The notes below the pieces were generated by a model that made no database searches, was not told the origin of the DNA, and saw only the letters and a program-made list of their open reading frames with translations. Positions 1-7,813 of a stretch of 64,000 bases of DNA are shown here, piece after piece. Source of the DNA: Nocardia coubleae NBRC 108252 (GTDB lineage: Bacteria; Actinomycetota; Actinomycetes; Mycobacteriales; Mycobacteriaceae); the NCBI RefSeq assembly GCF_001612805.1, contig NZ_BDBD01000007.1:62001-126000 (forward strand), read 5' to 3'. The stretch's first letter is position 1. Each line of letters begins with the position of its first letter. A program made the position numbers and the translations under genes.

Positions 1-118
1 CGCCCTGCGCTGGTTCGGGGGCGGCGTGGGCGGTCACGGGCAGCAGCCCGGACAGCGACACCACGACCGCGGCGGAGACTGTGGAGCAGAGACCGGCCTT
101 GATGATGTCTGGTTTCAT
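1..118 (-). CDS. Secreted protein, N-terminal fragment only
   Basis: Only the first 39 codons lie in the window; the gene continues beyond base 1. The translation begins MKPDIIKAGLCS, runs into a hydrophobic stretch (AAVVVSLSGLLPV) and ends the signal with an Ala-His-Ala-Ala type cleavage site, so the product is exported by Sec. An in-frame ATG lies 14 codons upstream (base 160), but that extension is charged and unlike a signal peptide. The gene sits 167 bases downstream of the ECF sigma gene on the same strand and could be one of its targets; that is inference. Function unknown. Confidence 0.6.
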   Translation of the reverse strand, partial: MKPDIIKAGLCSTVSAAVVVSLSGLLPVTAHAAPEPAQG

Positions 119-285
119 GTTCGGTCGGCGCTCCGGAACGGAGCACCCCTCCCTTCCCATTGGTAACACCAAACCCAGTAGTTAACTCTTGCCACGTGTA
201 CAACCACAGGGCAAGCGCCGTTACCGAACTGCAATAGGCCGATAATCGCTGGTCAGGTGCCCAGATGGGCGACTTTTCAAGCGCG

Positions 286-822
286 TCAGGCAACCTCCGG
301 CAACTGCCGCAGCGAGCGCAGCGCGTAGTGCACGCGGGTCTTCACCGTGCCGACGGGAACACCGAAATCCTCGGCCACTTCCCGGTATCCGCGATCACGC
401 AGAATCACTTCGACCACGGCCGCGCGCTGAGGTTCGGGCAACCTGGCGAGCAGTTCGTCGACGAGCAAGCCGTCGACTAACCCGTCGGCGAAGTCCGGCC
501 TGCCGCAGGGCACCAGCTCGGCGAGGTCGTCGAAACCCACATCGATCGGGCGCACGGCCCGAGCCCGCACGATATCGACGACCACATTGCGTTCGATCGC
601 CAGCAGCCACGTGCGCACGCTGCCCTTGCGCGCGTCGAAGTCGGCGCACGCGCGCCACGCGCGCAGCAAGGTCTCCTGTACGGCATGCTCGGCCAGCCCG
701 CGATCGCCGAGGCTGCGCATGGCCCGCCAGTGCAGCAGGCCGCGATCGGTGGCCAGCACGTCGGCCAACCCGTCCCGGGTACACAGTCGCGCACAGTGCG
801 CGTTACAGAAGTTGTCCGTCAT
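286..822 (-). CDS. ECF-family RNA polymerase sigma factor with N-terminal Cys/His cluster
   Basis: The 178-residue product has the ECF layout. Sigma-2 covers about residues 25-90, with the core motif AEHAVQETLLRAWR and the conserved SVRTWLLAIERNVVVDI segment. Sigma-4 covers about 120-175, with helix-turn-helix YREVAEDFGVPVGTVKTRV. It should direct RNA polymerase to a small stress regulon. Unusual for the family, the N-terminus carries C6, H9, C10 and C14 (C-x2-HC-x3-C), resembling a metal or redox site. No anti-sigma gene is adjacent: a signal-peptide gene follows and a divergent metal transporter precedes. The ATG at 822 has no clear ribosome site. Family assignment is firm; the sensory role of the cysteines is inference. 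Confidence 0.9.
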   Translation of the reverse strand: MTDNFCNAHCARLCTRDGLADVLATDRGLLHWRAMRSLGDRGLAEHAVQETLLRAWRACADFDARKGSVRTWLLAIERNVVVDIVRARAVRPIDVGFDDLAELVPCGRPDFADGLVDGLLVDELLARLPEPQRAAVVEVILRDRGYREVAEDFGVPVGTVKTRVHYALRSLRQLPEVA

Positions 823-989
823 ACCGGGTTATCGCGGCCGGACCGCCCGATGACAACGCCTTAAGCGACTCTTCAGGATCCTGCTGGTGCCGTACCGGAA
901 AGTAGTTCCTGCGAGCCCGGCCGGGCCTGCTCCAGGAGGGGGGAGCAGGGCTGCCGGGCTCGCTCCGTTCCCGGGCCACGAAGGAATTG

Positions 990-1013
990 CATACATAGCG
1001 ATTCGTGCATATG
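990..1013. promoter_or_regulatory. Imperfect dyad upstream of metal transporter, possible metalloregulator site
   Basis: CATA and TATG arms, 24 bases overall, with a repeated GCATA element, lie about 37 bases before the ATG of the cation diffusion facilitator. ArsR/SmtB-type operators have this general AT-rich imperfect-dyad look, but the match is weak and no ArsR gene is nearby. Confidence 0.25.
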
Positions 1014-1049
1014 ATTGCGCCGTTCGGTTCACCGGAGAGGGGAAATCGC

Positions 1050-2003
1050 ATGGGCGCAGGACACGGGCACGACCACGGGGTGTCGGCCGACAGCGACAAA
1101 CGCTGGCTGGCGGGCGCGCTGGCCCTGATCGTCACGTTCCTGATCGGCGAGGTCATCGTCGGTATCGTCGCCGATTCGCTGGCACTGCTGTCCGACGCCG
1201 CGCATATGACCACCGACGCCGCGTCCATCGCGCTGGCGCTGTGGGCGATCCGGTTGGCCGCGCGTCCGCCGAAGGGACGGATGACCTTCGGCTGGAAGCG
1301 GGTGGAGATCCTGTCCGCCCAGGCCAACGGGCTCACCCTGCTGCTGCTCGCGCTGTGGCTCGGTTACGAGGCGATCCGCAGGCTGTTCGAGCCGCCGGAA
1401 GTGCACGGCGGCCTCGTGCTCGTCACCGCACTGGTCGGCGTGGCCGTGAATGTGCTCGCCACCTGGATGATCAGCCGCGCCGACCGGACGAGCCTGAATA
1501 TCGAGGGCGCCTACCAGCACATCCTCAACGACCTGTTCGCGTTCATCGCCACCGCTGTCGCGGGTGTGGTCATCATCCTGACGGGCTGGGCCCGCGCCGA
1601 TATCGTCGCCACTCTGATCGTGGTCGCGCTGATGATCAAGGCGGGTGTCGGGCTGATCCGCGCGTCGAGCCGCATCTTCCTCGAGGCCGCCCCCGACTAC
1701 CTCGATCCCGCACAGATCGACACCGACATCCGCGCCCGCGACGGCGTGGTCGGCGTGCACGATCTGCACATCTGGGAGATCACCTCCGGCTCGCCCGCCC
1801 TGTCGGCGCACATCCTGGTGCAGCCGGGCCGCGATTGCCACGCGGTGCGCGAAGACGTGGCGCACATGCTCGACCACGACCACCACATCAGCCACGTCAC
1901 CCTGCAGGTCGACCACGCCACCCCGGAGGTGCTCGCGATCGGCAACCGGCAGAGCAGCGCCTGCGGCGACACCCACACAGCCGAAGCGCCGCACACGCAC
2001 TGA
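1050..2003 (+). CDS. Cation diffusion facilitator (CDF) metal efflux transporter
   Basis: A 317-residue inner-membrane metal/proton antiporter of the CzcD/ZitB type. The tetrahedral metal site is visible as D49-xx-H52-xxx-D56 in the second membrane helix (SDAAHMTTD) and H157-xxx-D161 in the fifth (YQHILNDLF). Six membrane segments are followed by a cytoplasmic domain of about 100 residues. Both ends are His-rich (GHGHDHG at the start, THTAEAPHTH at the end), typical of zinc-handling members. I prefer the ATG at 1050, preceded by GGAGAGGGG, over the upstream in-frame ATG at 1005. Substrate is probably zinc or a similar divalent ion; the exact metal cannot be read from sequence. Confidence 0.9.
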   Translation: MGAGHGHDHGVSADSDKRWLAGALALIVTFLIGEVIVGIVADSLALLSDAAHMTTDAASIALALWAIRLAARPPKGRMTFGWKRVEILSAQANGLTLLLLALWLGYEAIRRLFEPPEVHGGLVLVTALVGVAVNVLATWMISRADRTSLNIEGAYQHILNDLFAFIATAVAGVVIILTGWARADIVATLIVVALMIKAGVGLIRASSRIFLEAAPDYLDPAQIDTDIRARDGVVGVHDLHIWEITSGSPALSAHILVQPGRDCHAVREDVAHMLDHDHHISHVTLQVDHATPEVLAIGNRQSSACGDTHTAEAPHTH

Positions 2004-2012
2004 CCCCGAACG

Positions 2013-2050
2013 CGAGAATGCCCCACACCGGAAGGTGCGGGGCATTCTCG
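2013..2050 (+). terminator. Strong hairpin after the CDF gene
   Basis: A 17-base stem with one mismatch (CGAGAATGCCCC...) closes on a GGAA tetraloop, 10 bases after the CDF stop. There is no T-run, but the position between convergent genes makes it a probable bidirectional terminator. Confidence 0.75.
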
Positions 2051-2101
2051 TGGCCGACGTTCCCGCCGACCCGGCCGTTACCGGCCGAAAGCGCTGACGA
2101 A

Positions 2102-2218
2102 TCAGCCGCCGAAGGAGCCGGTCCACAGGGTGTCGACCAGACCGTGCAGAGCAGCACCCAGGGTGTCGAAAAGACCGTTCAGGGCGGCGCTACCGGTGTC
2201 GATGATAACGGGGATCAT
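2102..2218 (-). CDS. 38-residue amphipathic peptide gene
   Basis: A short open frame with a textbook ribosome site (CAGAGGAGT, about 7 bases before ATG). It encodes an N-terminal MIPVIIDTGSAALNG, then a heptad-like amphipathic stretch in which L, F, V and W alternate with G, D, T and H (GLFDTL, GLVDTLW), ending SFGG. There is no signal peptide and no Cys. Size, composition and the missing signal recall the small helical PorA/PorH channel peptides of Corynebacterium or secreted amphipathic peptides, but I recognise no family. It follows an unusually AT-rich 250-base region and ends opposite the CDF terminator. The start-site evidence is good; the function is unknown. Confidence 0.55.
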   Translation of the reverse strand: MIPVIIDTGSAALNGLFDTLGAALHGLVDTLWTGSFGG

Positions 2219-2464
2219 AAATACTCCTCTGTTTCTCATGCTCCAGCCGAGGCTGGCTTACGAATGGCATATCGACCCCCGAACGCCGCGAGTTACGCAA
2301 ATTACGGATTAGTGACAGCCGTTACAGTAACCCGGTTTCACCTATCACCACCTGCGGTTATAGGTGCGACAACGTGTTACTTAAAATTGTATGAGAACTT
2401 TCTGAGAGTTATTTGTTCACCTTTTATGTTTAGGACTCGGCGTGCGCGGGAAAGGTGCGGAGAA
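2219..2464 (-). promoter_or_regulatory. AT-rich intergenic region upstream of the peptide gene
   Basis: This 246-base gap is markedly poorer in GC than its surroundings. It holds a perfect 11-base palindrome GTTACAGTAAC (2321-2331), nearby GTAAC/GTAAT direct repeats of the sort bound by MtrA-type regulators, and a CACCTAT...ATAGGTG inverted repeat (2340-2367). These probably form the promoter and operator region of the peptide gene. I see no other coding sequence here. Confidence 0.4.
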
Positions 2465-3823
2465 TTAGCTGATACGTAATATTTCTCTTTCTTCGGGCAC
2501 CAGCGGCGAGGACTGTGCGGCCGACGCCGACGGGGCATCGGCCACACCGATCGACCGACCGGCGACCATGGTCAACACGACCTGCAGGAACTCCAGGTTC
2601 TTGCGCACCGCCCGCACGGAACGGGCCACCGAGGTCACCGTCTCCGTTCCGGTCTCGGCCTGCCTGCCAGCGAAACGGTCGGCGAGCCAGTCGAGGACGA
2701 CCGGGACGACGAGGAACTCCAGCGGCAGGTGGGAACCATTGCGGATGCGCAGGTACCGCACGGTCGCACCGGCCCGCTCGTAGCGCTGGACATGCGCGTC
2801 GATGTCGGCGACCGCGATCACCTCGTCGCGCACGCCCTGCACCACGAGCAGCGGGGCGGCCGGGGCCTTGCCGCCGGGCTCGATGTCGGTGAGAACGCGG
2901 CGCAGCACCGGTTCGGCGAGCAGTTCCGCGATGCCGCCGCGCAGGTGGCGGGCGACATCGCGGCGGGCGAACCGCAGCAACAGCGCGAAGGTACTGCGTT
3001 GTTCGGCCTCGCCGAGCAGGGCGCGGAACCGCGTGTCGAAGTGGTCTTCCAGCACGGGGACCAGCTCCGGGTAGGCGCGGCGCAGACCGGCGACGAAGGC
3101 GGCGGGGAATCCGGCGAACCAGCCACCGTTGAGCCGGACGAACGCCGCCGCCGGGTCACCCACGGGCGACCCGGCGGCGGCGCCGACGATATCCAGCTCG
3201 GGGGCGTACTCGGCGGCCAGCTCGGCCGCCCAGGCCGTCGCCAGCCCGCCGCCCGAATAACCCCACAGGGCAACCTGATTCGACGGCGACAACCCGAGCG
3301 CGCCGAAACTCAGTGCCGCACGGATGCCGTCGAGCGCCCGGTAACCGGGTTCCCTCGCGGCGCCGAACCGTCCGTCGAGCCCCTCGTGGTCGGGGACCGA
3401 GACCGCCCACCCCTGCCGCAGCGCCATCGCGATGATCGGCAGTTCCAGCGGGGCGATCGAGCCGATGGTCTGCGCGCCCCGGCGCAAGGCGTAGGACGGA
3501 AAACACTGCGGGGCAACGGCATCGATCGCGCACTGGAACGAGACGAGCGGACGGGACTCGCGCGGGTCGGCACCCCAGGGCAACAGCACCGTCGTCACCG
3601 TCACCTCGGCATTGCCGTCGAGATCGCAGGTGCGATAGAGCAATTGCCATGCGGCGATACGCTGCGGCACCATGCCGAACAGGGCCAGCTCCACCGAGCG
3701 CGACCGCACCACCGTGCCGGGCGCGAGCGTCTCTAGATCAGGCGGAGCGATATAGAAGGGATCGTCGGGCGGTAGCGGCGGTGCTCCGCGCAGGGTGGCC
3801 GCCCGATCGAGCAGACTGGTCAT
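2465..3823 (-). CDS. Secretory-lipase (LIP) family alpha/beta hydrolase
   Basis: A 452-residue serine hydrolase resembling fungal and actinobacterial secretory triacylglycerol lipases. The nucleophile lies in GYSGGG (LWGYSGGGLATAW); the probable Asp is in VQGVRDEVI and the His in NGSHLPLEF. No clear signal peptide follows the preferred ATG at 3823 (MTSLLDRAATLRG), although this family is usually exported. That ATG overlaps the stop of the upstream lipase in an ATGA, so the two are translationally coupled. A longer frame opens 9 codons earlier but would overlap the upstream gene further. Substrate is likely an ester lipid; specificity is not deducible. Confidence 0.85.
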   Translation of the reverse strand: MTSLLDRAATLRGAPPLPPDDPFYIAPPDLETLAPGTVVRSRSVELALFGMVPQRIAAWQLLYRTCDLDGNAEVTVTTVLLPWGADPRESRPLVSFQCAIDAVAPQCFPSYALRRGAQTIGSIAPLELPIIAMALRQGWAVSVPDHEGLDGRFGAAREPGYRALDGIRAALSFGALGLSPSNQVALWGYSGGGLATAWAAELAAEYAPELDIVGAAAGSPVGDPAAAFVRLNGGWFAGFPAAFVAGLRRAYPELVPVLEDHFDTRFRALLGEAEQRSTFALLLRFARRDVARHLRGGIAELLAEPVLRRVLTDIEPGGKAPAAPLLVVQGVRDEVIAVADIDAHVQRYERAGATVRYLRIRNGSHLPLEFLVVPVVLDWLADRFAGRQAETGTETVTSVARSVRAVRKNLEFLQVVLTMVAGRSIGVADAPSASAAQSSPLVPEEREILRIS

Positions 3824-4965
3824 AGGCTGCCGCCTCCGCCGAAGAACCACGGGTTGAACGTGCAGGCCAGCTCGGGTCCGCTCGCCGGATCGAGAGCACG
3901 CAGCGCGATGGAGGCCGCGCGCGGGGAGTACATCATCGTCAGATGGTCGGAGACGTCCTGTTCGCAGCCCGCCTGCAAGGTGATGTTGTCGACGGTCGCG
4001 TCCGGTCCGGCGACCAGGAAGCCCAGGTCGAGAGGGTTCATCACTTCGTCGTAGCGGGAGCCCACCACGGTGTAGTGCACGCCGGGCACAGTGTCGCCGC
4101 CGGCGTTGAGGGTGGTGTAGAACGGCGAGCCGATGGCCTGTTCCACATTGGCGGCGCCGATGATCGGGCGGTAGAAGCCGAGGATGTCGATACCCGCGTT
4201 GTTGATCATGCGGCCGAGCGAGGCGATACCGAGCAGCGAGGTGCCGTGGTGGGTGCCGCCGAAGCTCACGAGGGTGGCGACCTTGCCCTGTCCCCCGTCG
4301 AACTTGAGATAGTGGTTGGCGATGGTCGCGCCCTGGGAGTGGCCGACGATATCGACCTGTTCGGCGCCGGTCGCGGCCAGCACCCGCTCGATGAACGCGG
4401 CCACCTGGCCTGAGGATTCGACCATCGGGCCCACCCCGTTGCGGCCGGGCAGGATCGCGCCGAGCCCACCGGCCTCCAGCAGGGTGGACTTGCCGAAGTT
4501 CAGGGTGAACACGCAGTGCCCGGCATCGGCCAGCCGCGGTGACAGATAGGAGAAGGTGTCGTAGGCGTTGAGCCAGGTGCCGTGCAGCAGGACCACCGGT
4601 CGCGGATGGGCCGCGGTGGGTTTGCAGTCCCAGCGGTTGGCCTTGGGCGGCGCGGCGTCCGGGTGCAGCAGGCCGTAGGCGAAGGCGGGCAGGTAAGCCG
4701 ACATCGAGGGGCCCTCACCGATGGTGTCGGAGGCACGGCTCGACGAACCCGACCCGCTGCCCGAGGAGCTGCCGGTGTCGGCGATGGCGGTGGGGCGGCC
4801 GTCGGGGGTGGTCGGCGCGGTGGCGGTCAGGTACTCGGCCAGCGAGGCGACGGTCGGGTCGAGCGTGGGAGTCGCGGCGGCCGAATGGGTGCCGAGCGCG
4901 ACGAGCGCGGCGGCGATGCCGAACGCGGACAGGGTTCGGCGAAGAGGATGCGTCGTTGCAATCAA
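3820..4965 (-). CDS. Secreted class-2-type triacylglycerol lipase/esterase
   Basis: A 381-residue exported alpha/beta hydrolase. The preferred start is TTG at 4965, with GGAAG 8 bases upstream; it gives a compact signal peptide (HPLRRTLSAFGIAAALVALG then a THSAAA cleavage region). The longest frame starts 25 codons earlier but hides the signal. After a Ser-rich linker (SSSGSGSGSSS) the catalytic domain has the oxyanion region VVLLHGTWLNAYDTF, nucleophile GHSQG (DIVGHSQGATIANHY), a second conserved patch GGTHHGTSL and the probable His in DVSDHLTMMYS. It is first gene of a two-lipase operon and divergent from the PucR regulator, which may control it. Confidence 0.85.
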   Translation of the reverse strand: MIATTHPLRRTLSAFGIAAALVALGTHSAAATPTLDPTVASLAEYLTATAPTTPDGRPTAIADTGSSSGSGSGSSSRASDTIGEGPSMSAYLPAFAYGLLHPDAAPPKANRWDCKPTAAHPRPVVLLHGTWLNAYDTFSYLSPRLADAGHCVFTLNFGKSTLLEAGGLGAILPGRNGVGPMVESSGQVAAFIERVLAATGAEQVDIVGHSQGATIANHYLKFDGGQGKVATLVSFGGTHHGTSLLGIASLGRMINNAGIDILGFYRPIIGAANVEQAIGSPFYTTLNAGGDTVPGVHYTVVGSRYDEVMNPLDLGFLVAGPDATVDNITLQAGCEQDVSDHLTMMYSPRAASIALRALDPASGPELACTFNPWFFGGGGSL

Positions 4966-5158
4966 GGTTTCACTTCCGTAGAACAGCGTCGTCGGGCAGG
5001 TGGCCCGATGCGCGTTCTGCGAATCTATGACCGGCGCCACAGGGTGTCACTGCACCGTGCGCCCAGAAAACGCGACCGTTCTTGTCTCGTGAACCAAGTT
5101 CTCGTCGTAGCCGACTGGAGCGCCCACTTTCGCCCTGTCTTGGGACACAATTCCAGGC

Positions 5159-6376
5159 ATGCTCGCCGAACAAGCCACGTCCGCCTCACCCGATCTGACG
5201 ACTCGCCTGCTGAGTCGCTGGCCCCAGATCGCCGAGCGGATGCTCGCCGAAGGACTCGCCGCCAAAGCCCCCGCCGAACTGCCCGCCGGCCACTTCACCG
5301 CCGAGGTGCTGCCGACCATCTATGCCTGCGGCCGGGCGGTGCTCGACGCGATCGCCTCGAACCGGGAGTTCACCAAGTCGGAGGTGGCGATGTTCGTGGC
5401 CCCGGTCGCCGAGCGGCATGCCGAGGACCGGTTGCCGTTGCCGCTGCTCATCGATGCCATTCACGCATCGGCGCAGTCGCTGCTCGCGGCGGCCTCCGCG
5501 GAGGCCGAGCCCAGCGAGATGTTCGAGTTCATCCACGTGTTCAGCCGGCTGCTCGATCTGCTCCGCCACATCAATATGACCGTGGTCGAGACCTACACCG
5601 AGGTGGAGCAGTCGATCTACCACGCCGAACGCGAGGCACGGCGCGAATTGTGCTCGGCGCTGGTGCGCGGGCTACCGGCCGAGGAACTCGCGGCGCGGGC
5701 CGACACGATTCTGGCCGAGCAGTACACAGTGCTCGCGATCCACCTCGACGAGCAGCCGCGCACCGGCAGCGCGGCCAACCTGCTGACGCGCCGCCGCATC
5801 CGGGTGTTGCAGCGCGCCCTCGACGCGCTGACCGGAACGACCACCCCCGCCACCTTCGACGGCACCAGCGGCATCGCCCTGCTGAGCCGCTCCGAGGCCG
5901 ATGTCCTCGATGCCGCGCGTTTCGACCAGCTCGCCACGCGACTGGCCGAACAATTCGGGGTTCCGGTGTTTCTCGCGGAATTCTCGGAGGTGGCCCGCGA
6001 CGACATTCCCACCGCCGCCAAAGACGCGAGCGAACTGACCGAACTGGCTCGGCTCCGGGGTAAGCCCGGCGGGTGTTACCGGCTCGACGATCTGCTGCTC
6101 GAGTATCAGCTCACCCGGCCGGGCCCGGCGCGAGAGCGGTTGGCGCAACGCGTGATTCCACTGCTGTCGAGCCCACATCTCGTCGAAGCGCTCGAAGCGC
6201 ACCTGCAGTACGGCGCCGACCGGAAGACCGCCTCGCGACGGATCCATGTCCACCCCAATACCTTCACCTACCGATTGCGCCGCATCGCCGACCTGACCGG
6301 CCTCGACCCGGCCGATCCCAAGGATTCACGAATGCTCGCAGCGGCGCTCACGGTATATCGGCTGGATTCGGCATAA
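5159..6376 (+). CDS. PucR/CdaR-type transcriptional regulator
   Basis: A 405-residue one-component regulator. The C-terminal helix-turn-helix is the PucR type: RKTASRRIHVHPNTFTYRLRRI followed by TGLDPADP and a short tail, with the GGDEF-like middle domain before it. The N-terminal 150 residues are an all-helical sensor region. The ATG at 5159 lies 7 bases after a CACAAT hexamer, which suggests a leaderless transcript. It is divergent from the lipase operon, the natural candidate target, and is followed by a strong shared terminator. The ligand is unknown. Confidence 0.85.
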   Translation: MLAEQATSASPDLTTRLLSRWPQIAERMLAEGLAAKAPAELPAGHFTAEVLPTIYACGRAVLDAIASNREFTKSEVAMFVAPVAERHAEDRLPLPLLIDAIHASAQSLLAAASAEAEPSEMFEFIHVFSRLLDLLRHINMTVVETYTEVEQSIYHAEREARRELCSALVRGLPAEELAARADTILAEQYTVLAIHLDEQPRTGSAANLLTRRRIRVLQRALDALTGTTTPATFDGTSGIALLSRSEADVLDAARFDQLATRLAEQFGVPVFLAEFSEVARDDIPTAAKDASELTELARLRGKPGGCYRLDDLLLEYQLTRPGPARERLAQRVIPLLSSPHLVEALEAHLQYGADRKTASRRIHVHPNTFTYRLRRIADLTGLDPADPKDSRMLAAALTVYRLDSA

Positions 6377-6385
6377 AACGAAAAA

Positions 6386-6419
6386 ACCCGCTATTCGACG
6401 TGTGCTTCGAATAGCGGGT
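6386..6419 (-). terminator. Bidirectional intrinsic terminator
   Basis: A perfect 13-base stem (ACCCGCTATTCGA, 6386-6398, with 6407-6419) and 8-base loop. Read on the minus strand it is followed by GGGTTTTTTCG, a classic T-run, so it terminates rpf efficiently; it also lies 10 bases after the PucR stop. Confidence 0.9.
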
Positions 6420-6462
6420 ATTCCGTTTCCCGACAAGGAAAGTCTTTATTGCGCGGCGTACC

Positions 6463-6907
<445 letters not shown>

Positions 6908-7078
6908 ATTCGGCTCGGGTTGTTGTTCAAGCCGTGATCGAATGTAGCTGTTTCGCAACGGAAGATCACGCACCGATCACGGACGCTTATGTAGCAAAGA
7001 TTGTCCAAACGTACGCTGTTCACCGCTGGTCGTTCGTGATAAATCCGTAATCACAGAACTGTGTTTCAGGCGCCTATT

Positions 7079-7094
7079 TGTGACCGGCCTCACA
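7079..7094. promoter_or_regulatory. Perfect CRP/GlxR-type operator upstream of rpf
   Basis: TGTGA-N6-TCACA (TGTGACCGGCCTCACA) matches both half-sites of the cAMP receptor protein consensus exactly. It lies about 290 bases before the rpf start and 76 bases beyond the 3' end of senR, so rpf is the only plausible target. In Mycobacterium tuberculosis rpfA is a known CRP target, which supports the assignment. Confidence 0.7.
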
Positions 7095-7169
7095 GAAAAT
7101 TAGTGGGCCCGCTCACGTTTCTTCCGCGCAATTCGGGCAACCCTTTGTATGCGTAGTGGCCTCGGCTCC

Positions 7170-7802
7170 TCAGGCGAGGAGCCGCTTCTCCGATGCCACG
7201 GCCACCGCGGCGGCGCGCGTATCGACGCCGAGCTTGTCGTAGATGCGCCCGAGATGCGTTTTCACCGTCGCCTCGCTGATGTGCAGCGCGCGGGCGATCT
7301 CCCGGTTACCGAGGCCTTCGGCCAGCTTGCCGAGGATGTCGCGCTCGCGAGCGGTGAGGGTGGGCCCGGGATTGCGCATCTTGGCCATGACCTTGGCCGC
7401 CACCGGCGCCGACAACGCGGTCTGACCGCTCGCGGCAGCGTGGATGGCGGCGAACAGTTCCTCGGGGCGTTCGGCCTTCAGCAGGTATCCGGTGGCGCCC
7501 GCTTCGATCGCGCGGGTGATGTCGGCATCGGTGTCGTAGGTGGTCAGCACGAGAACGTGCGGTGTCGGCGCCGGTTGGGCGGTGATGAGCCTGGTCGCGG
7601 CCACCCCGTCCATCTCGCCGCCGAGCTGCAGATCCATCAGCACCACATCCGGGTGCAGGCGCCCGGCCAGCGCGACGGCCGCCGGGCCGTCGGCGGCCTC
7701 CCCGATCACCTCGATCCCGGGAGCGCTCGACAGCAGGGCGTGCAGGCCGGCGCGCACCACCGCGTGATCGTCACAGATCAGCAGGCGAACGGTGGTGGTC
7801 AT
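7170..7802 (-). CDS. senR: NarL/LuxR-type response regulator, SenR-like
   Basis: A 210-residue two-domain regulator. The receiver domain has the acidic pair D11-D12, phospho-acceptor D57 (DVVLMDLQ), the Thr/Ser in VLTTYD and the Lys in YLLKAE. The C-terminal LuxR helix-turn-helix reads LTARERDILGKLAEGLGNREIA and SEATVKTHLGRIYDKL. It lies 11 bases downstream of the histidine kinase gene, which is next to a haem-binding HbpS-like gene. This is the composition of the SenS-SenR-HbpS redox system of Streptomyces reticuli, so I use senR as a homology-based label. It probably regulates the divergent hbpS-like gene and oxidative-stress genes elsewhere. Confidence 0.85.
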   Translation of the reverse strand: MTTTVRLLICDDHAVVRAGLHALLSSAPGIEVIGEAADGPAAVALAGRLHPDVVLMDLQLGGEMDGVAATRLITAQPAPTPHVLVLTTYDTDADITRAIEAGATGYLLKAERPEELFAAIHAAASGQTALSAPVAAKVMAKMRNPGPTLTARERDILGKLAEGLGNREIARALHISEATVKTHLGRIYDKLGVDTRAAAVAVASEKRLLA

Positions 7803-7813
7803 AACGGCCGATG

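Noticed and set aside
1..822. Anti-sigma factor for the ECF sigma
   Set aside because: The neighbouring partial gene starts with a cleavable Sec signal and shows no HxxxCxxC zinc motif in the visible part.
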